From: Saprospiraceae bacterium
GTDB taxonomy: Bacteria; Bacteroidota; Bacteroidia; Chitinophagales; Saprospiraceae
NCBI GenBank assembly: GCA_013001975.1
Contig: JABDKX010000196.1
Location: 1 to 51,358 of the forward strand
Direction: 5' to 3'
DNA length: 51,358 bases
Part shown: in pieces, positions 17,164 to 25,231 of the stretch
How the letters are laid out: every line of letters begins with the position of its first letter
Position numbering within the stretch: position 1 is the stretch's first letter
Position numbers and translations under genes: made by a program
Notes under the pieces: model-generated
What the model was told of the DNA's origin: nothing
What the model saw: only the letters and a program-made list of their open reading frames with translations
The model's database searches: none

Positions 17164-18070
17164 GTCCCTTCACTTCTGCCGTTCTAATTTTATGATTTAA
17201 ATGAATGACAGGTGCGACATCATCAGTGGTAAAGCCATGACCATCAATTATTTGTTTATAGCTTTTTGTGTGCAAATCTTCAAAGCCATCACTGAATTCT
17301 AAAAGTTTGTTATCAATGACAAGACTTCGGTGCGTTCTGTGGTTTTCACTTACAGAAGAAGCTGGCAGATCAGCTGCATCAACACTTAAAAACCACCTGA
17401 TATTGGCTCGGGTAAGTTGAAGGAAACCACCTGCATATTTTGACGTATGTGCATGGACAATGTTTTGTTGACACTCACCAAAAATCCAAAGAAGCATATC
17501 AAAAAAATGAACGCCTATGTTACTGGTTATACCACCTGATTTACTTGGTTCACCCTTCCATGATATGTGATACCAAGGACCACGAGAAGTCACATAATTC
17601 AGATCTACATCATATGTCTTATCTGGATTTGATTCAACCTCATTTTTTAATGCGACTATGGTTGGATGTAGTCTTAATTGAAGAATATTGTAAATGTTTT
17701 TTGTGCTTTTACTTTCAGCATTTTGTAAATATTCAAGATTCCATGGATTCAGGACCAAAGGTTTCTCACAAATGGCATCACAGTTATTATTTAAAGCAAA
17801 CCTACAATGTGTGTCATGATGATGATTGGGTGAACATATAGACATATAATCTATAGGATCATCTTGTTGTGTTTTATAAACAAACCTTTCAAAACGTTCA
17901 AAACTTGTGAAGAAGCTGACATCGGAAAAATATCTGTCAAGTATACCCACACTATCATTAGGATCAACGGCAGCTAATAGTAAACCTTTGTTTTCTTTTA
18001 TAGCTTTCATATGCTTAGGAGCTACATAACCTGCAGCACCTATAATTCCGAATTTTAATTTGGATTCCAT
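17126..18070 (-). CDS. wbpB: UDP-N-acetylglucosaminuronate 3-dehydrogenase (WbpB/WlbA-like)
   Basis: This is a Gfo/Idh/MocA oxidoreductase of 314 residues. The Rossmann motif is GIIGAAGYVAPKHMKA, the catalytic EKP is near residue 105, and TSRGPWYHISWKG followed by GGITSNIGVHFFD is the hallmark of the WlbA/WbpB subfamily. These enzymes oxidise UDP-GlcNAcA at C3, with the aminotransferase WbpE then adding the amino group. The two partner enzymes, WbpD and WbpE, are encoded immediately upstream in the same operon. The family assignment is strong. The sugar product is inferred from the trio. Confidence 0.9.
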   Translation of the reverse strand: MESKLKFGIIGAAGYVAPKHMKAIKENKGLLLAAVDPNDSVGILDRYFSDVSFFTSFERFERFVYKTQQDDPIDYMSICSPNHHHDTHCRFALNNNCDAICEKPLVLNPWNLEYLQNAESKSTKNIYNILQLRLHPTIVALKNEVESNPDKTYDVDLNYVTSRGPWYHISWKGEPSKSGGITSNIGVHFFDMLLWIFGECQQNIVHAHTSKYAGGFLQLTRANIRWFLSVDAADLPASSVSENHRTHRSLVIDNKLLEFSDGFEDLHTKSYKQIIDGHGFTTDDVAPVIHLNHKIRTAEVKGLTGDYHPQLRQK

Positions 18071-18086
18071 GCGATAAAAGTAATTT

Positions 18087-18674
18087 TTAAATTTTACTTA
18101 CTTGGTCATTCTCTAATATGTATTTATCTCCACTTAATAAACAAGTCGCTTTTCCATCAACAAATTCTAACGATTCACCATGAGCACTCATCCAACCTAT
18201 TCTTTTAGCAGGATTCCCTACGACCAATTCGTAGTCCTTAATATCTTTAGTCACAACTGTGCCTGCTCCGATAAATGCATGTTGTCCTATATGCACACCA
18301 CAAACAATAGTTGCATTGGCACCAATTGTTGCACCTTGAGAAACGGTTGTTTTTTCATATTGCCCACGTCTGTTGACTTCACTTCTGGGATTAATGACAT
18401 TGGTGAAAACCATGGATGGTCCAAGGAAAACATTATCTTCTATAATTACGCCTTGATAGACAGAAACATTATTTTGAATCTTAACATTATTTCCTAAACT
18501 GATATCTTTTCCTATAAATACGTTTTGACCCAGATTACAGTTTTTTCCTAATTTACAACCTGGCATCAAATGGCAAAAATGCCAAATCTTACTGCCTTCG
18601 CCTATGGTGACATTGTCATCTATGTAGGCACTTTCATGCACAAAGTATGATGTGTTATTTTTATGATCTGCCAT
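18087..18674 (-). CDS. wbpD: UDP-3-amino-uronate N-acetyltransferase (WbpD/WlbB-like)
   Basis: This is a left-handed beta-helix acyltransferase with repeated hexapeptides (for example IGEGSKIWHFCHLMPGCKLG and later IGANATIVCGVHIGQHAFIG). It is about 195 residues long, as in WbpD. It ends with the VGNPAKRIGW motif shared by sugar acetyltransferases and would acetylate the 3-amino group of the uronic-acid nucleotide. The frame opens at a TTG at 18686, but ATG at 18674 gives MADHKNN and the usual length. It overlaps the 3' end of wbpE by 14 bases. Confidence 0.9.
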   Translation of the reverse strand: MADHKNNTSYFVHESAYIDDNVTIGEGSKIWHFCHLMPGCKLGKNCNLGQNVFIGKDISLGNNVKIQNNVSVYQGVIIEDNVFLGPSMVFTNVINPRSEVNRRGQYEKTTVSQGATIGANATIVCGVHIGQHAFIGAGTVVTKDIKDYELVVGNPAKRIGWMSAHGESLEFVDGKATCLLSGDKYILENDQVSKI

Positions 18675-19809
18675 TAAAAAAATCAATTACGTGATGAGTA
18701 ATTACTTGTTGTGTTTTTTCGTCTAAATGACTGTGCATGGGTAATGAAATGACCTCTTTGCAAAGCAATTCTGTATTTGGCAGAAAATAGTTTTCATTAA
18801 CGTATTGACTATATGCCTTTTGTTTGTAAAGTGGGATAGGGTAGTAAATGCCAAATGGAATATTATTATTTCTCAGATGATCTGCCAATTCATCTCGGCT
18901 CCCATCAGTAATTCTAAGCGTATATTGGTGATAAACATGATCACTGTAATCAGCTTCAATAGGTGTGATAATATGATCTAAAGATTCGAAACTGTCATTG
19001 TATCGATAAGCTGCTTTTCTTCTAGCATTATTGTAGCTGTCTAAGTATTTTAGTTTGACATCAAGCACAGCTGCCTGAATAGCATCTAGCCTGGAGTTAC
19101 ATCCGATGATATCATGATGGTATTTAATCTTTTCTCCGTGATTACCTACTTGTCGAATACGCTCCGCTAATGCGTCATCATTAGTGAAAATTGCCCCACC
19201 ATCACCATAGCAACCTAAATTTTTAGAAGGAAAGAAAGAAGTGCAACCGATATGTCCTATTGTGCCTGATTTAGCTTGTATCGATTTTCCATTATATGAA
19301 GATCCGATTGCTTGTGCATTGTCTTCAATGACAAATAAATTATGTTTTTCTGCAAATGCCATAACATCTTCCATGTTGCTGCATTGTCCAAATAAGTGAA
19401 CAGGAATTATCGCTTTTGTCCGTTCAGTTATTATTTTGTCTAAACCTTCAAGTGAAATCTCGAATGTATCTAAGGTCACATCGACCATGATTGGTTTTAG
19501 ATTTAATAAGGCGATGATTTCAGCTGTAGCCGCGTAGGTAAAACACGGAACAATTATTTCATCTCCAGGTTGGATGCCAAGTGCCATGACGGCAATTTGT
19601 AGAGCATCTGTTCCATTTCCGCAGCCGATGACATTTTTCACTTCAAGGTATTGCGCCAAATTGTTTTCAAATTGAGTAACCTTAGGACCCTTTATAAAAT
19701 AACATGAGTCTATGACGCTTTGAATCTCAGCATCAATTTCTGCTTTTATATCTTGATACTGACTTTTTAAATCTACCATTTGAATGGGCCGTGACGTGGT
19801 ATCTATCAT
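18661..19809 (-). CDS. wbpE: DegT/DnrJ/EryC1 PLP aminotransferase (WbpE/WlbC-like)
   Basis: This is a sugar aminotransferase of about 380 residues. The N-terminus has the family opening QMVDLKSQYQDIKAEID. The cofactor site includes GCGNGTDAL and VIEDNAQAIG, and the PLP-binding Lys lies in TSFFPSKNLGCYGDGGA. With the dehydrogenase and acetyltransferase downstream it would make the 3-amino sugar in the UDP-GlcNAc(3NAc)A pathway. The frame opens at TTG 19851. ATG 19809 is preferred, and ATG 19779 is also possible. The 6-dehydrogenase (WbpA) and 2-epimerase (WbpI) of the full pathway are not in the window. Confidence 0.9.
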   Translation of the reverse strand: MIDTTSRPIQMVDLKSQYQDIKAEIDAEIQSVIDSCYFIKGPKVTQFENNLAQYLEVKNVIGCGNGTDALQIAVMALGIQPGDEIIVPCFTYAATAEIIALLNLKPIMVDVTLDTFEISLEGLDKIITERTKAIIPVHLFGQCSNMEDVMAFAEKHNLFVIEDNAQAIGSSYNGKSIQAKSGTIGHIGCTSFFPSKNLGCYGDGGAIFTNDDALAERIRQVGNHGEKIKYHHDIIGCNSRLDAIQAAVLDVKLKYLDSYNNARRKAAYRYNDSFESLDHIITPIEADYSDHVYHQYTLRITDGSRDELADHLRNNNIPFGIYYPIPLYKQKAYSQYVNENYFLPNTELLCKEVISLPMHSHLDEKTQQVITHHVIDFFNGRS

Positions 19810-19836
19810 TGGGTTACTATCCTTTGTATTTATAGT

Positions 19837-19853
19837 GTTTGACAAGATCAAAC
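19837..19853. promoter_or_regulatory. Inverted repeat upstream of wbpE, possible operator
   Basis: GTTTGA-N5-TCAAAC is a perfect 6+6 inverted repeat, 28 bases before the preferred wbpE start. It lies at the edge of a 200-base divergent spacer shared with the GT-C gene. It could bind a dimeric regulator; no regulator is identified. Confidence 0.25.
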
Positions 19854-20055
19854 ATTTACACTGTAAAGAAATTCATTTTAATAGATATATATTGTATAAA
19901 TCACCATCTTATTTTCGTTATGGATTCATGCGTACGTTGAAGTCACACATCGGAACTGAAATATTATAAGAATTATACATATATAATTTTTATATACTTG
20001 TTATTAGCCTTATTTTGCACTTTATACGTCAATATTACAGACCAAAATAGATAAA

Positions 20056-21666
20056 TTGGATACAAAATCTTCTAGTTTAAGGGTAATTCAGATTATATCT
20101 GTCATTTTTGCAGCTATATGGATTATTGCCGTTGGCTTAGATTATTTTAATAAGCATCCCAATTATTACGTATCATTCCAATATTTTAAATACCCCAAAC
20201 TTGCTTTATTTGTAGTTTCTACAATTTTGATTCTCATTTGGCATTATCATTATGACAAACGCACATCGTGGAAAATTCCCGTTTCAGGATTAACTATAGG
20301 GATTTTAGGATTTATATTTTCTGCTTCAATTGCCTTTGCGCACAAGGATTATAGTTTTACTGATACCTCTATGACTCAAGTTTTTAGTCATTTAGGTTGG
20401 ACGTGGTCCATCATCGCGTTCCTCTGGGCTATATTTATGATCTTGCACAGTTTCGGGCAATACTTATTCAGAATGGTTTTGAAAAAGCATCTTGAAGAAA
20501 ATATGTTACTGAATATTGCTTTTGGAATTATGGCATTTGTTTTTGTTTTATTTACTGTTGGGGTATTTAAAGCACTTTCGCCTAATGCTGTTTTATTTAT
20601 TTTATTTGTTTTTGCTTTGCCAAATTTATTTGACTTGGTGAAATCATTCAAAAGCGTTTTGTTCAAGCCTATCGATATTTCAACATTCAATCCGATTGGT
20701 ATTTTTGCATTTGCATTTATTGTTTTCTTTTTAATACTCAATTTTCAATCATCCATTGGACCATTTCCTACTGGTTTTGATTCAAGAAATTTTTATATAA
20801 ATATTTCAAAATTAATTTCTGATAATGGCAGCTTAGTAACTGGCTTCCAACCATATAATTGGTCTATTTTTATGGCTGCGGGCTTTTTACTTTTTGATAC
20901 TGTGGAATTGTCTTTAGCGATATCTTTTATTCCTGTGGTATTGGTCTTGATGGCTTCTTATCAATTGGGTAATAAATTGTTGAAAATTGATGGAAACAAA
21001 TTGATGCTTGTTCTAGCTGTTTTTATCGTCACTCCAGCTATAACCAACCAAATGACTGTTGAGTTGAAAGCCGACTTTGGCATGCTCTTCTTTCAAGTTC
21101 TAATTCTTTATTATGCCATTCAATTTTTTGTAAAAATTGAAAATCTCACTTATGGACACGGTGTTAAGACAAACGTGAAATTGTTGATGCCTTTGATAGT
21201 GCTCATTGGAGTTTTATCTGGTTTTGCTTTGGGTATTAAAATGATAAACATGTTCTTGGTCTTTGCTTTGCTGATTCTACTATGGTGGGACTCAAAAAAT
21301 AAAGTTGCTGTTTTAGGCATTCTATGCTTCTCATTAACTCTGTTTCTACTGACAGGTATTGATGACTTAAGTGGATTGAGTAAATACCATCTTGGGTCTG
21401 ATGTCATCAAATATGGTTTATTGTTAGTCGCATTGGTTGCGTTGATTTACAGCTTTATTAAGTTTTATCAAAGAACAACCTTAAGGCTTGTTGTTACAAC
21501 GATATACTTATTCATTACTGGATTAATGATTGTTCCTTGGATGATTAAAAACTATTCTGAGACAAAATCATTAGATCCGAATTCATTGATGATGGGTAAA
21601 GAACCTGGACCTAATAAGACATTGAATCAAATGATAAGAAAGTATGAGCGGAGCAAGAAAAATTAG
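20056..21666 (+). CDS. Polytopic membrane protein, probable N-terminal half of a GT-C glycosyltransferase
   Basis: This 536-residue protein has about 12 or more predicted membrane segments. A hydrophilic loop with FPTGFDSRNFYINISKLI and GFQPYNWS follows an early cluster of helices, resembling the first extracytoplasmic loop of GT-C enzymes, where an acidic residue is catalytic. It ends abruptly after PWMIKNYSETKSL in a basic tail. The next frame overlaps by 23 bases and looks like the continuation, so the two may be one gene split by a frameshift or two coupled subunits. The start is TTG; no ATG is nearby. It is divergent from wbpE. Confidence 0.7.
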   Translation: MDTKSSSLRVIQIISVIFAAIWIIAVGLDYFNKHPNYYVSFQYFKYPKLALFVVSTILILIWHYHYDKRTSWKIPVSGLTIGILGFIFSASIAFAHKDYSFTDTSMTQVFSHLGWTWSIIAFLWAIFMILHSFGQYLFRMVLKKHLEENMLLNIAFGIMAFVFVLFTVGVFKALSPNAVLFILFVFALPNLFDLVKSFKSVLFKPIDISTFNPIGIFAFAFIVFFLILNFQSSIGPFPTGFDSRNFYINISKLISDNGSLVTGFQPYNWSIFMAAGFLLFDTVELSLAISFIPVVLVLMASYQLGNKLLKIDGNKLMLVLAVFIVTPAITNQMTVELKADFGMLFFQVLILYYAIQFFVKIENLTYGHGVKTNVKLLMPLIVLIGVLSGFALGIKMINMFLVFALLILLWWDSKNKVAVLGILCFSLTLFLLTGIDDLSGLSKYHLGSDVIKYGLLLVALVALIYSFIKFYQRTTLRLVVTTIYLFITGLMIVPWMIKNYSETKSLDPNSLMMGKEPGPNKTLNQMIRKYERSKKN

Positions 21667-23080
21667 TGTGTTTAAAAATATATCCTTGATAAAAATTGCC
21701 AAAATATTAGTCATTTTTTGCTTAGTAAGTTTTGTATCCGAAAGTTATGTGACTGCTCAATCAAATGAAAATGTAAATTTGATTCAAGGCGACAGTAAAA
21801 GGGAGGAAATTCAAAGATATTTTGGCTATGAACTGTTGTTGTACAGGTATTTAAGTTTACCTTATGATGTTTCGATAAACGTTAATCAACAAGGTGACTT
21901 TGTGGATGTTGGCTTGATTTTTATTATTTTCTTTCCGCTAATTTTGCTCATCAATGTGTCAAGGAAAAAATTATGGACACTATTGGCAATATTCTATTTT
22001 ACGTTTACTTGGATTATATCAACAGCCAATTCGTTTGTCTTTTCCGTTTCAAGTTACCATGTAAAATCTAACGGTGTTGCACTTAATAATTACTTGAACA
22101 AGGTAAAGTTTGTAGATGAACCACTTAGTCATTTAGTGGTATACTTATACAAAGCAAGTCTGTTCATTTATCAACCATTTGAAAAAATAGGAAATGCTAT
22201 TTCTGGAGATAGTGATTATGTAACTTACCCAATAATATTTTCACTATTTATACTGATAAGCTTTTTGTTGCTTAATTATTTCAAAGGTAAAGACAGTACT
22301 AAAAAATATTTGTTAGTATTTTTCTGGATTTACAGTTTCTTTTGGCTTTCGTTTTCAGGAGGAATAATTTGGTATGGAAACATTCTGTTGATTCTAGGTT
22401 TATTTTCTCTTCTTATATTTATAAATAACATTTCAGAACGGAAAAGATCGTCTCGCTTCTGGTTGGAAAAAGGATTTGTTGTTTTTTGTGTTACTTACAT
22501 TTTAATAGCTTCTGTTTCTAGAATTTCTGGAATTAAACCGTTTCAACAAGCTGAAAATTTAGGTAAAGGGATTTACAATCCTATCTTCTTTGAATATGGT
22601 ACAGGTAAAATAGATAAAAAGGAATCTCTTAATAAAATTTATGGAGATGTCAGTGGCGCTTTTGATCAAATAAACTCAGATAAAAAATCATTGATTTGGA
22701 GAGTCGGTACTACTTTTAATTATTTTATAAAGAATAATAACAGCCGGGTTATCTTGGACAACCAACTTGGGCTGTTTATGAATGTGCGTAAGCGCTATCA
22801 GGAGAACTCAGAATTGATTGGCTTTTTTAAAGCAAATAAGATTAAATATTTGTTGATTGATTTAAACACAGCTACTATTGATAATACCCCAAACAAGACG
22901 CTGACCAATAAGTATAGGCAGTTGTTAATATTTGTTATCAATAACCCTAATCTAAAGTTGCTTGCTACTGATCGTGTAGTTGGTAATAAAGATGAAACAG
23001 GCAAAATGAAGTATACCAGAGATTTTTATGGTGAAGTTGTACACCAATTTGGTAGATATGCCATTTACGAAATAATCTAG
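21644..23080 (+). CDS. Polytopic membrane protein, probable C-terminal half of a GT-C glycosyltransferase
   Basis: This 478-residue protein has a hydrophobic segment at about 14-34, a charged stretch with KREEIQRYFGYELL, roughly eight more membrane helices and a C-terminal extracytoplasmic domain of about 150 residues without helices. Long GT-C proteins have this ending. It lies in the +1 frame relative to the preceding gene. The +1 frame has stops just upstream of 21644, so any frameshift must fall within the 23-base overlap, which includes a run of five A. Alternatively the ATG inside the overlap is a true coupled start. Confidence 0.65.
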   Translation: MSGARKISVFKNISLIKIAKILVIFCLVSFVSESYVTAQSNENVNLIQGDSKREEIQRYFGYELLLYRYLSLPYDVSINVNQQGDFVDVGLIFIIFFPLILLINVSRKKLWTLLAIFYFTFTWIISTANSFVFSVSSYHVKSNGVALNNYLNKVKFVDEPLSHLVVYLYKASLFIYQPFEKIGNAISGDSDYVTYPIIFSLFILISFLLLNYFKGKDSTKKYLLVFFWIYSFFWLSFSGGIIWYGNILLILGLFSLLIFINNISERKRSSRFWLEKGFVVFCVTYILIASVSRISGIKPFQQAENLGKGIYNPIFFEYGTGKIDKKESLNKIYGDVSGAFDQINSDKKSLIWRVGTTFNYFIKNNNSRVILDNQLGLFMNVRKRYQENSELIGFFKANKIKYLLIDLNTATIDNTPNKTLTNKYRQLLIFVINNPNLKLLATDRVVGNKDETGKMKYTRDFYGEVVHQFGRYAIYEII

Positions 23081-23089
23081 ATTCCAAGT

Positions 23090-23938
23090 ATGGTCAAAAT
23101 TATTACGTTTTTAAAAGAACGAAAGATTATAGCTGGCTTAATTGCCCTAACTTTTTATGTTCTTGTCGTTTCTCAACACCTCGAATTTGGCAAATTTTTA
23201 GCCAAGACATTAGACAAGCCTTTAGGTCGTGAAACTTATAATTTAATCGTATTAAGCGGAAGTATTTTTTTACTTATAGCTTTCCTATTTTGGTTTTATA
23301 AAGGCTGGAAACAACTGCCAAAGACTGACCAAAATAGGCTTCTTAAATATGTGTTGTTTTCTATAGTTTTTATTGTCATCGCTTTAAAAGTCATTATCGT
23401 TGTAAACGTTGAGTTGATTCATATATTACAATATGCAATAATGGCGATTCTTTTATTTCCATTGATTGGACATTATAATGAAACGCTCTTTTGGACAAAT
23501 GTTCTCGGTGCTTTAGACGAACTTTATCAATACATTTATTTGTCACCTGAAAAAGCTGATTATTTCGATTTTAACGATGTTATAATAAATTTGTTGGGTG
23601 TTGCATTGGGACTCATAATCCTCAGATCTAAAGGTATTCTTGGTTTTCGTAAGGTACCAAAAGGAGTAAAATCGCCACGATTTATTGCTTTGTCTATAAC
23701 CGCTTTAATTATTGGAATTCTGTTTTTAATAGAACAACTTACGATATACCCAAGTGCTTATGATCATCCTGTTTTATTCGAATTTATTCGTGATTTTAAG
23801 CCAGGATTTTGGCGAATTGTACATCCAAATGTCAATTTTCACGTCGTTCAACCGTTAGAAGGAATGATAATTCTCGTACTGTTATTTGCTTTTTATACAG
23901 GAATTGAGGGCAAAATCAGTGAAAACACCCATAAATAG
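23090..23938 (+). CDS. VanZ-like membrane protein
   Basis: This 282-residue membrane protein has about seven helices. The segment VELIHILQYAIMA, followed by NVLGALDELYQYI and DFNDVIINLLGVALG, matches the VanZ-like pattern of E-x2-H, D-E-x2-Q and D-x4-N-x2-G. VanZ-family proteins have been linked to glycopeptide resistance and envelope physiology, but the biochemical role is unknown. It lies 9 bases after the GT-C half-gene and 49 bases before the GT2 gene, so it belongs to the same operon. Confidence 0.82.
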   Translation: MVKIITFLKERKIIAGLIALTFYVLVVSQHLEFGKFLAKTLDKPLGRETYNLIVLSGSIFLLIAFLFWFYKGWKQLPKTDQNRLLKYVLFSIVFIVIALKVIIVVNVELIHILQYAIMAILLFPLIGHYNETLFWTNVLGALDELYQYIYLSPEKADYFDFNDVIINLLGVALGLIILRSKGILGFRKVPKGVKSPRFIALSITALIIGILFLIEQLTIYPSAYDHPVLFEFIRDFKPGFWRIVHPNVNFHVVQPLEGMIILVLLFAFYTGIEGKISENTHK

Positions 23939-23987
23939 AAGTGATGTCGGTGGTTTTTTATCCACAAAATGCTTAATTTTGGGGATC

Positions 23988-24689
23988 ATGGATTTCATTA
24001 CGTCACCATCAAAGATCTTTATAATCATTCCTGCCAAGGATGAAGAAAGATTTATAGGTAATGTTATTCAATCTACACTAGATATTGGATTTAAGAATAT
24101 TGTTGTTGTTAATGACAACAGTTCAGATCGTACAAAAGAAATTGTTCTTTCCTTTAAGGATAAAGAAAATGTTGTAGTTATCGATCACATCATAAATTTA
24201 GGTCCTGGTGCTGCTACTAAGACAGGCATTGATTATGCCATTAATTCTGGGGCTGAATATATAGCGACCATGGATGCTGATTTTCAACACAATCCTGAGG
24301 ACTTAATTCCTTTGATTAAATGTATTGAGGAAAAAGACGTTGATTTGGTTATCGGTTCTCGTTTTTTAAAGAAAAATAGAATTCCAATTTCTAGAATACT
24401 TTTTAACATCGTTGGAAATATTATTAATTTCTTTGTGACAGGACTCGTTATATCTGATTCTCAATCAGGCATGAAAATTATGTCTAAACGCTTTGCAGAA
24501 AACTTGACAATTACTTATAACGGATTTGAGTTTTGCATTGAAATTATTAAAAATGCAAAGATCAATAAAAGTAACGTTTACGAATATCCGATTGATGTTT
24601 CTTATACAAAAGAAACAATGGAAAAAGGACAAAATATATTCAGCGGATTTAGTATGCTGGGTAAGTTGATGAATCCTTTCAAAAATTAG
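23988..24689 (+). CDS. Family 2 glycosyltransferase, polyprenyl-phosphate sugar synthase-like
   Basis: This is a GT-A-fold glycosyltransferase of about 233 residues resembling dolichol-phosphate mannose synthase without membrane helices. The nucleotide-binding strand is IFIIIPAKDEERFIG. The metal motif is MDADFQHNPEDL. The acceptor region has GSRFLKKN and DSQSGMKIM. The frame opens at 23886, inside the VanZ-like gene, but ATG at 23988 starts just before the first strand and avoids a 53-base overlap. Such enzymes charge undecaprenyl phosphate with a hexose. A GT-C enzyme can then use it, and a GT-C-like protein is encoded in the same operon. Confidence 0.9.
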   Translation: MDFITSPSKIFIIIPAKDEERFIGNVIQSTLDIGFKNIVVVNDNSSDRTKEIVLSFKDKENVVVIDHIINLGPGAATKTGIDYAINSGAEYIATMDADFQHNPEDLIPLIKCIEEKDVDLVIGSRFLKKNRIPISRILFNIVGNIINFFVTGLVISDSQSGMKIMSKRFAENLTITYNGFEFCIEIIKNAKINKSNVYEYPIDVSYTKETMEKGQNIFSGFSMLGKLMNPFKN

Positions 24690-24697
24690 AACTCAAC

Positions 24698-25231
24698 TTA
24701 TTTCTTCTCACCTTTAAAGTGATCATCTTTATACTTGAACAATATATTGAAGCTTGTCAAACTTCCATAAATTCTTGTGATATACTGTTGTAAATTTACT
24801 TTTTCTTCATCTGTTAAGCCACTACTGTTTATACGTTGTTCCATGACACGTATGCGATCTCTGATCATTACAATCTTATGAAAAAAAGTATCAATTGGCA
24901 TGTCTTTTGACTTGAGACCATCATCGTATGGCTTAAGAATCAATGTACCATTTACCCATTTGTCGCCTAATTCAACATTTTCTTTTAAGCCGTTGTAGGT
25001 TCTCAAGATGCGCATCAAAGATTTTTCCGCTTCACTAAAGCTGATGTTATTTTCAGCAGGAATGGCTTCAATAATTTCCCATGAATCATATTCCTTTCCT
25101 ACTAATTTGACACCGTAGGTCATAAATACAGCTTTATAAGCTGCTACATCAAGTCCAATGATAACACCATCTCCATAAGCAGGATGTTTAACTCTAGATC
25201 CTACACCTAACAAATTATTTGATTCACTCAT
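24698..25231 (-). CDS. Conserved Bacteroidota protein with N-terminal Tudor-like domain
   Basis: This is a 177-residue cytoplasmic protein. Residues about 8-55 (VGSRVKHPAYGDGVIIGLD...VFMTYGVKLV) resemble the Tudor/SH3-like fold of CarD and the UvrD tail, which bind RNA polymerase or other protein partners. The C-terminal half is helical and highly charged, with MIRDRIRVMEQRIN and EEKVNLQQYITRIYGSL. I recall close relatives throughout the phylum but no assigned function. Its start overlaps the stop of the T9SS cargo gene by 4 bases, so the two are coupled. An RNA-polymerase link is only a guess from the fold. Confidence 0.8.
   Translation of the reverse strand: MSESNNLLGVGSRVKHPAYGDGVIIGLDVAAYKAVFMTYGVKLVGKEYDSWEIIEAIPAENNISFSEAEKSLMRILRTYNGLKENVELGDKWVNGTLILKPYDDGLKSKDMPIDTFFHKIVMIRDRIRVMEQRINSSGLTDEEKVNLQQYITRIYGSLTSFNILFKYKDDHFKGEKK

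Noticed and set aside
17440-17841. Plus-strand frame of 133 codons inside wbpB
   Set aside because: It is antisense to the dehydrogenase signature region; His/Tyr-rich sequence without motifs.
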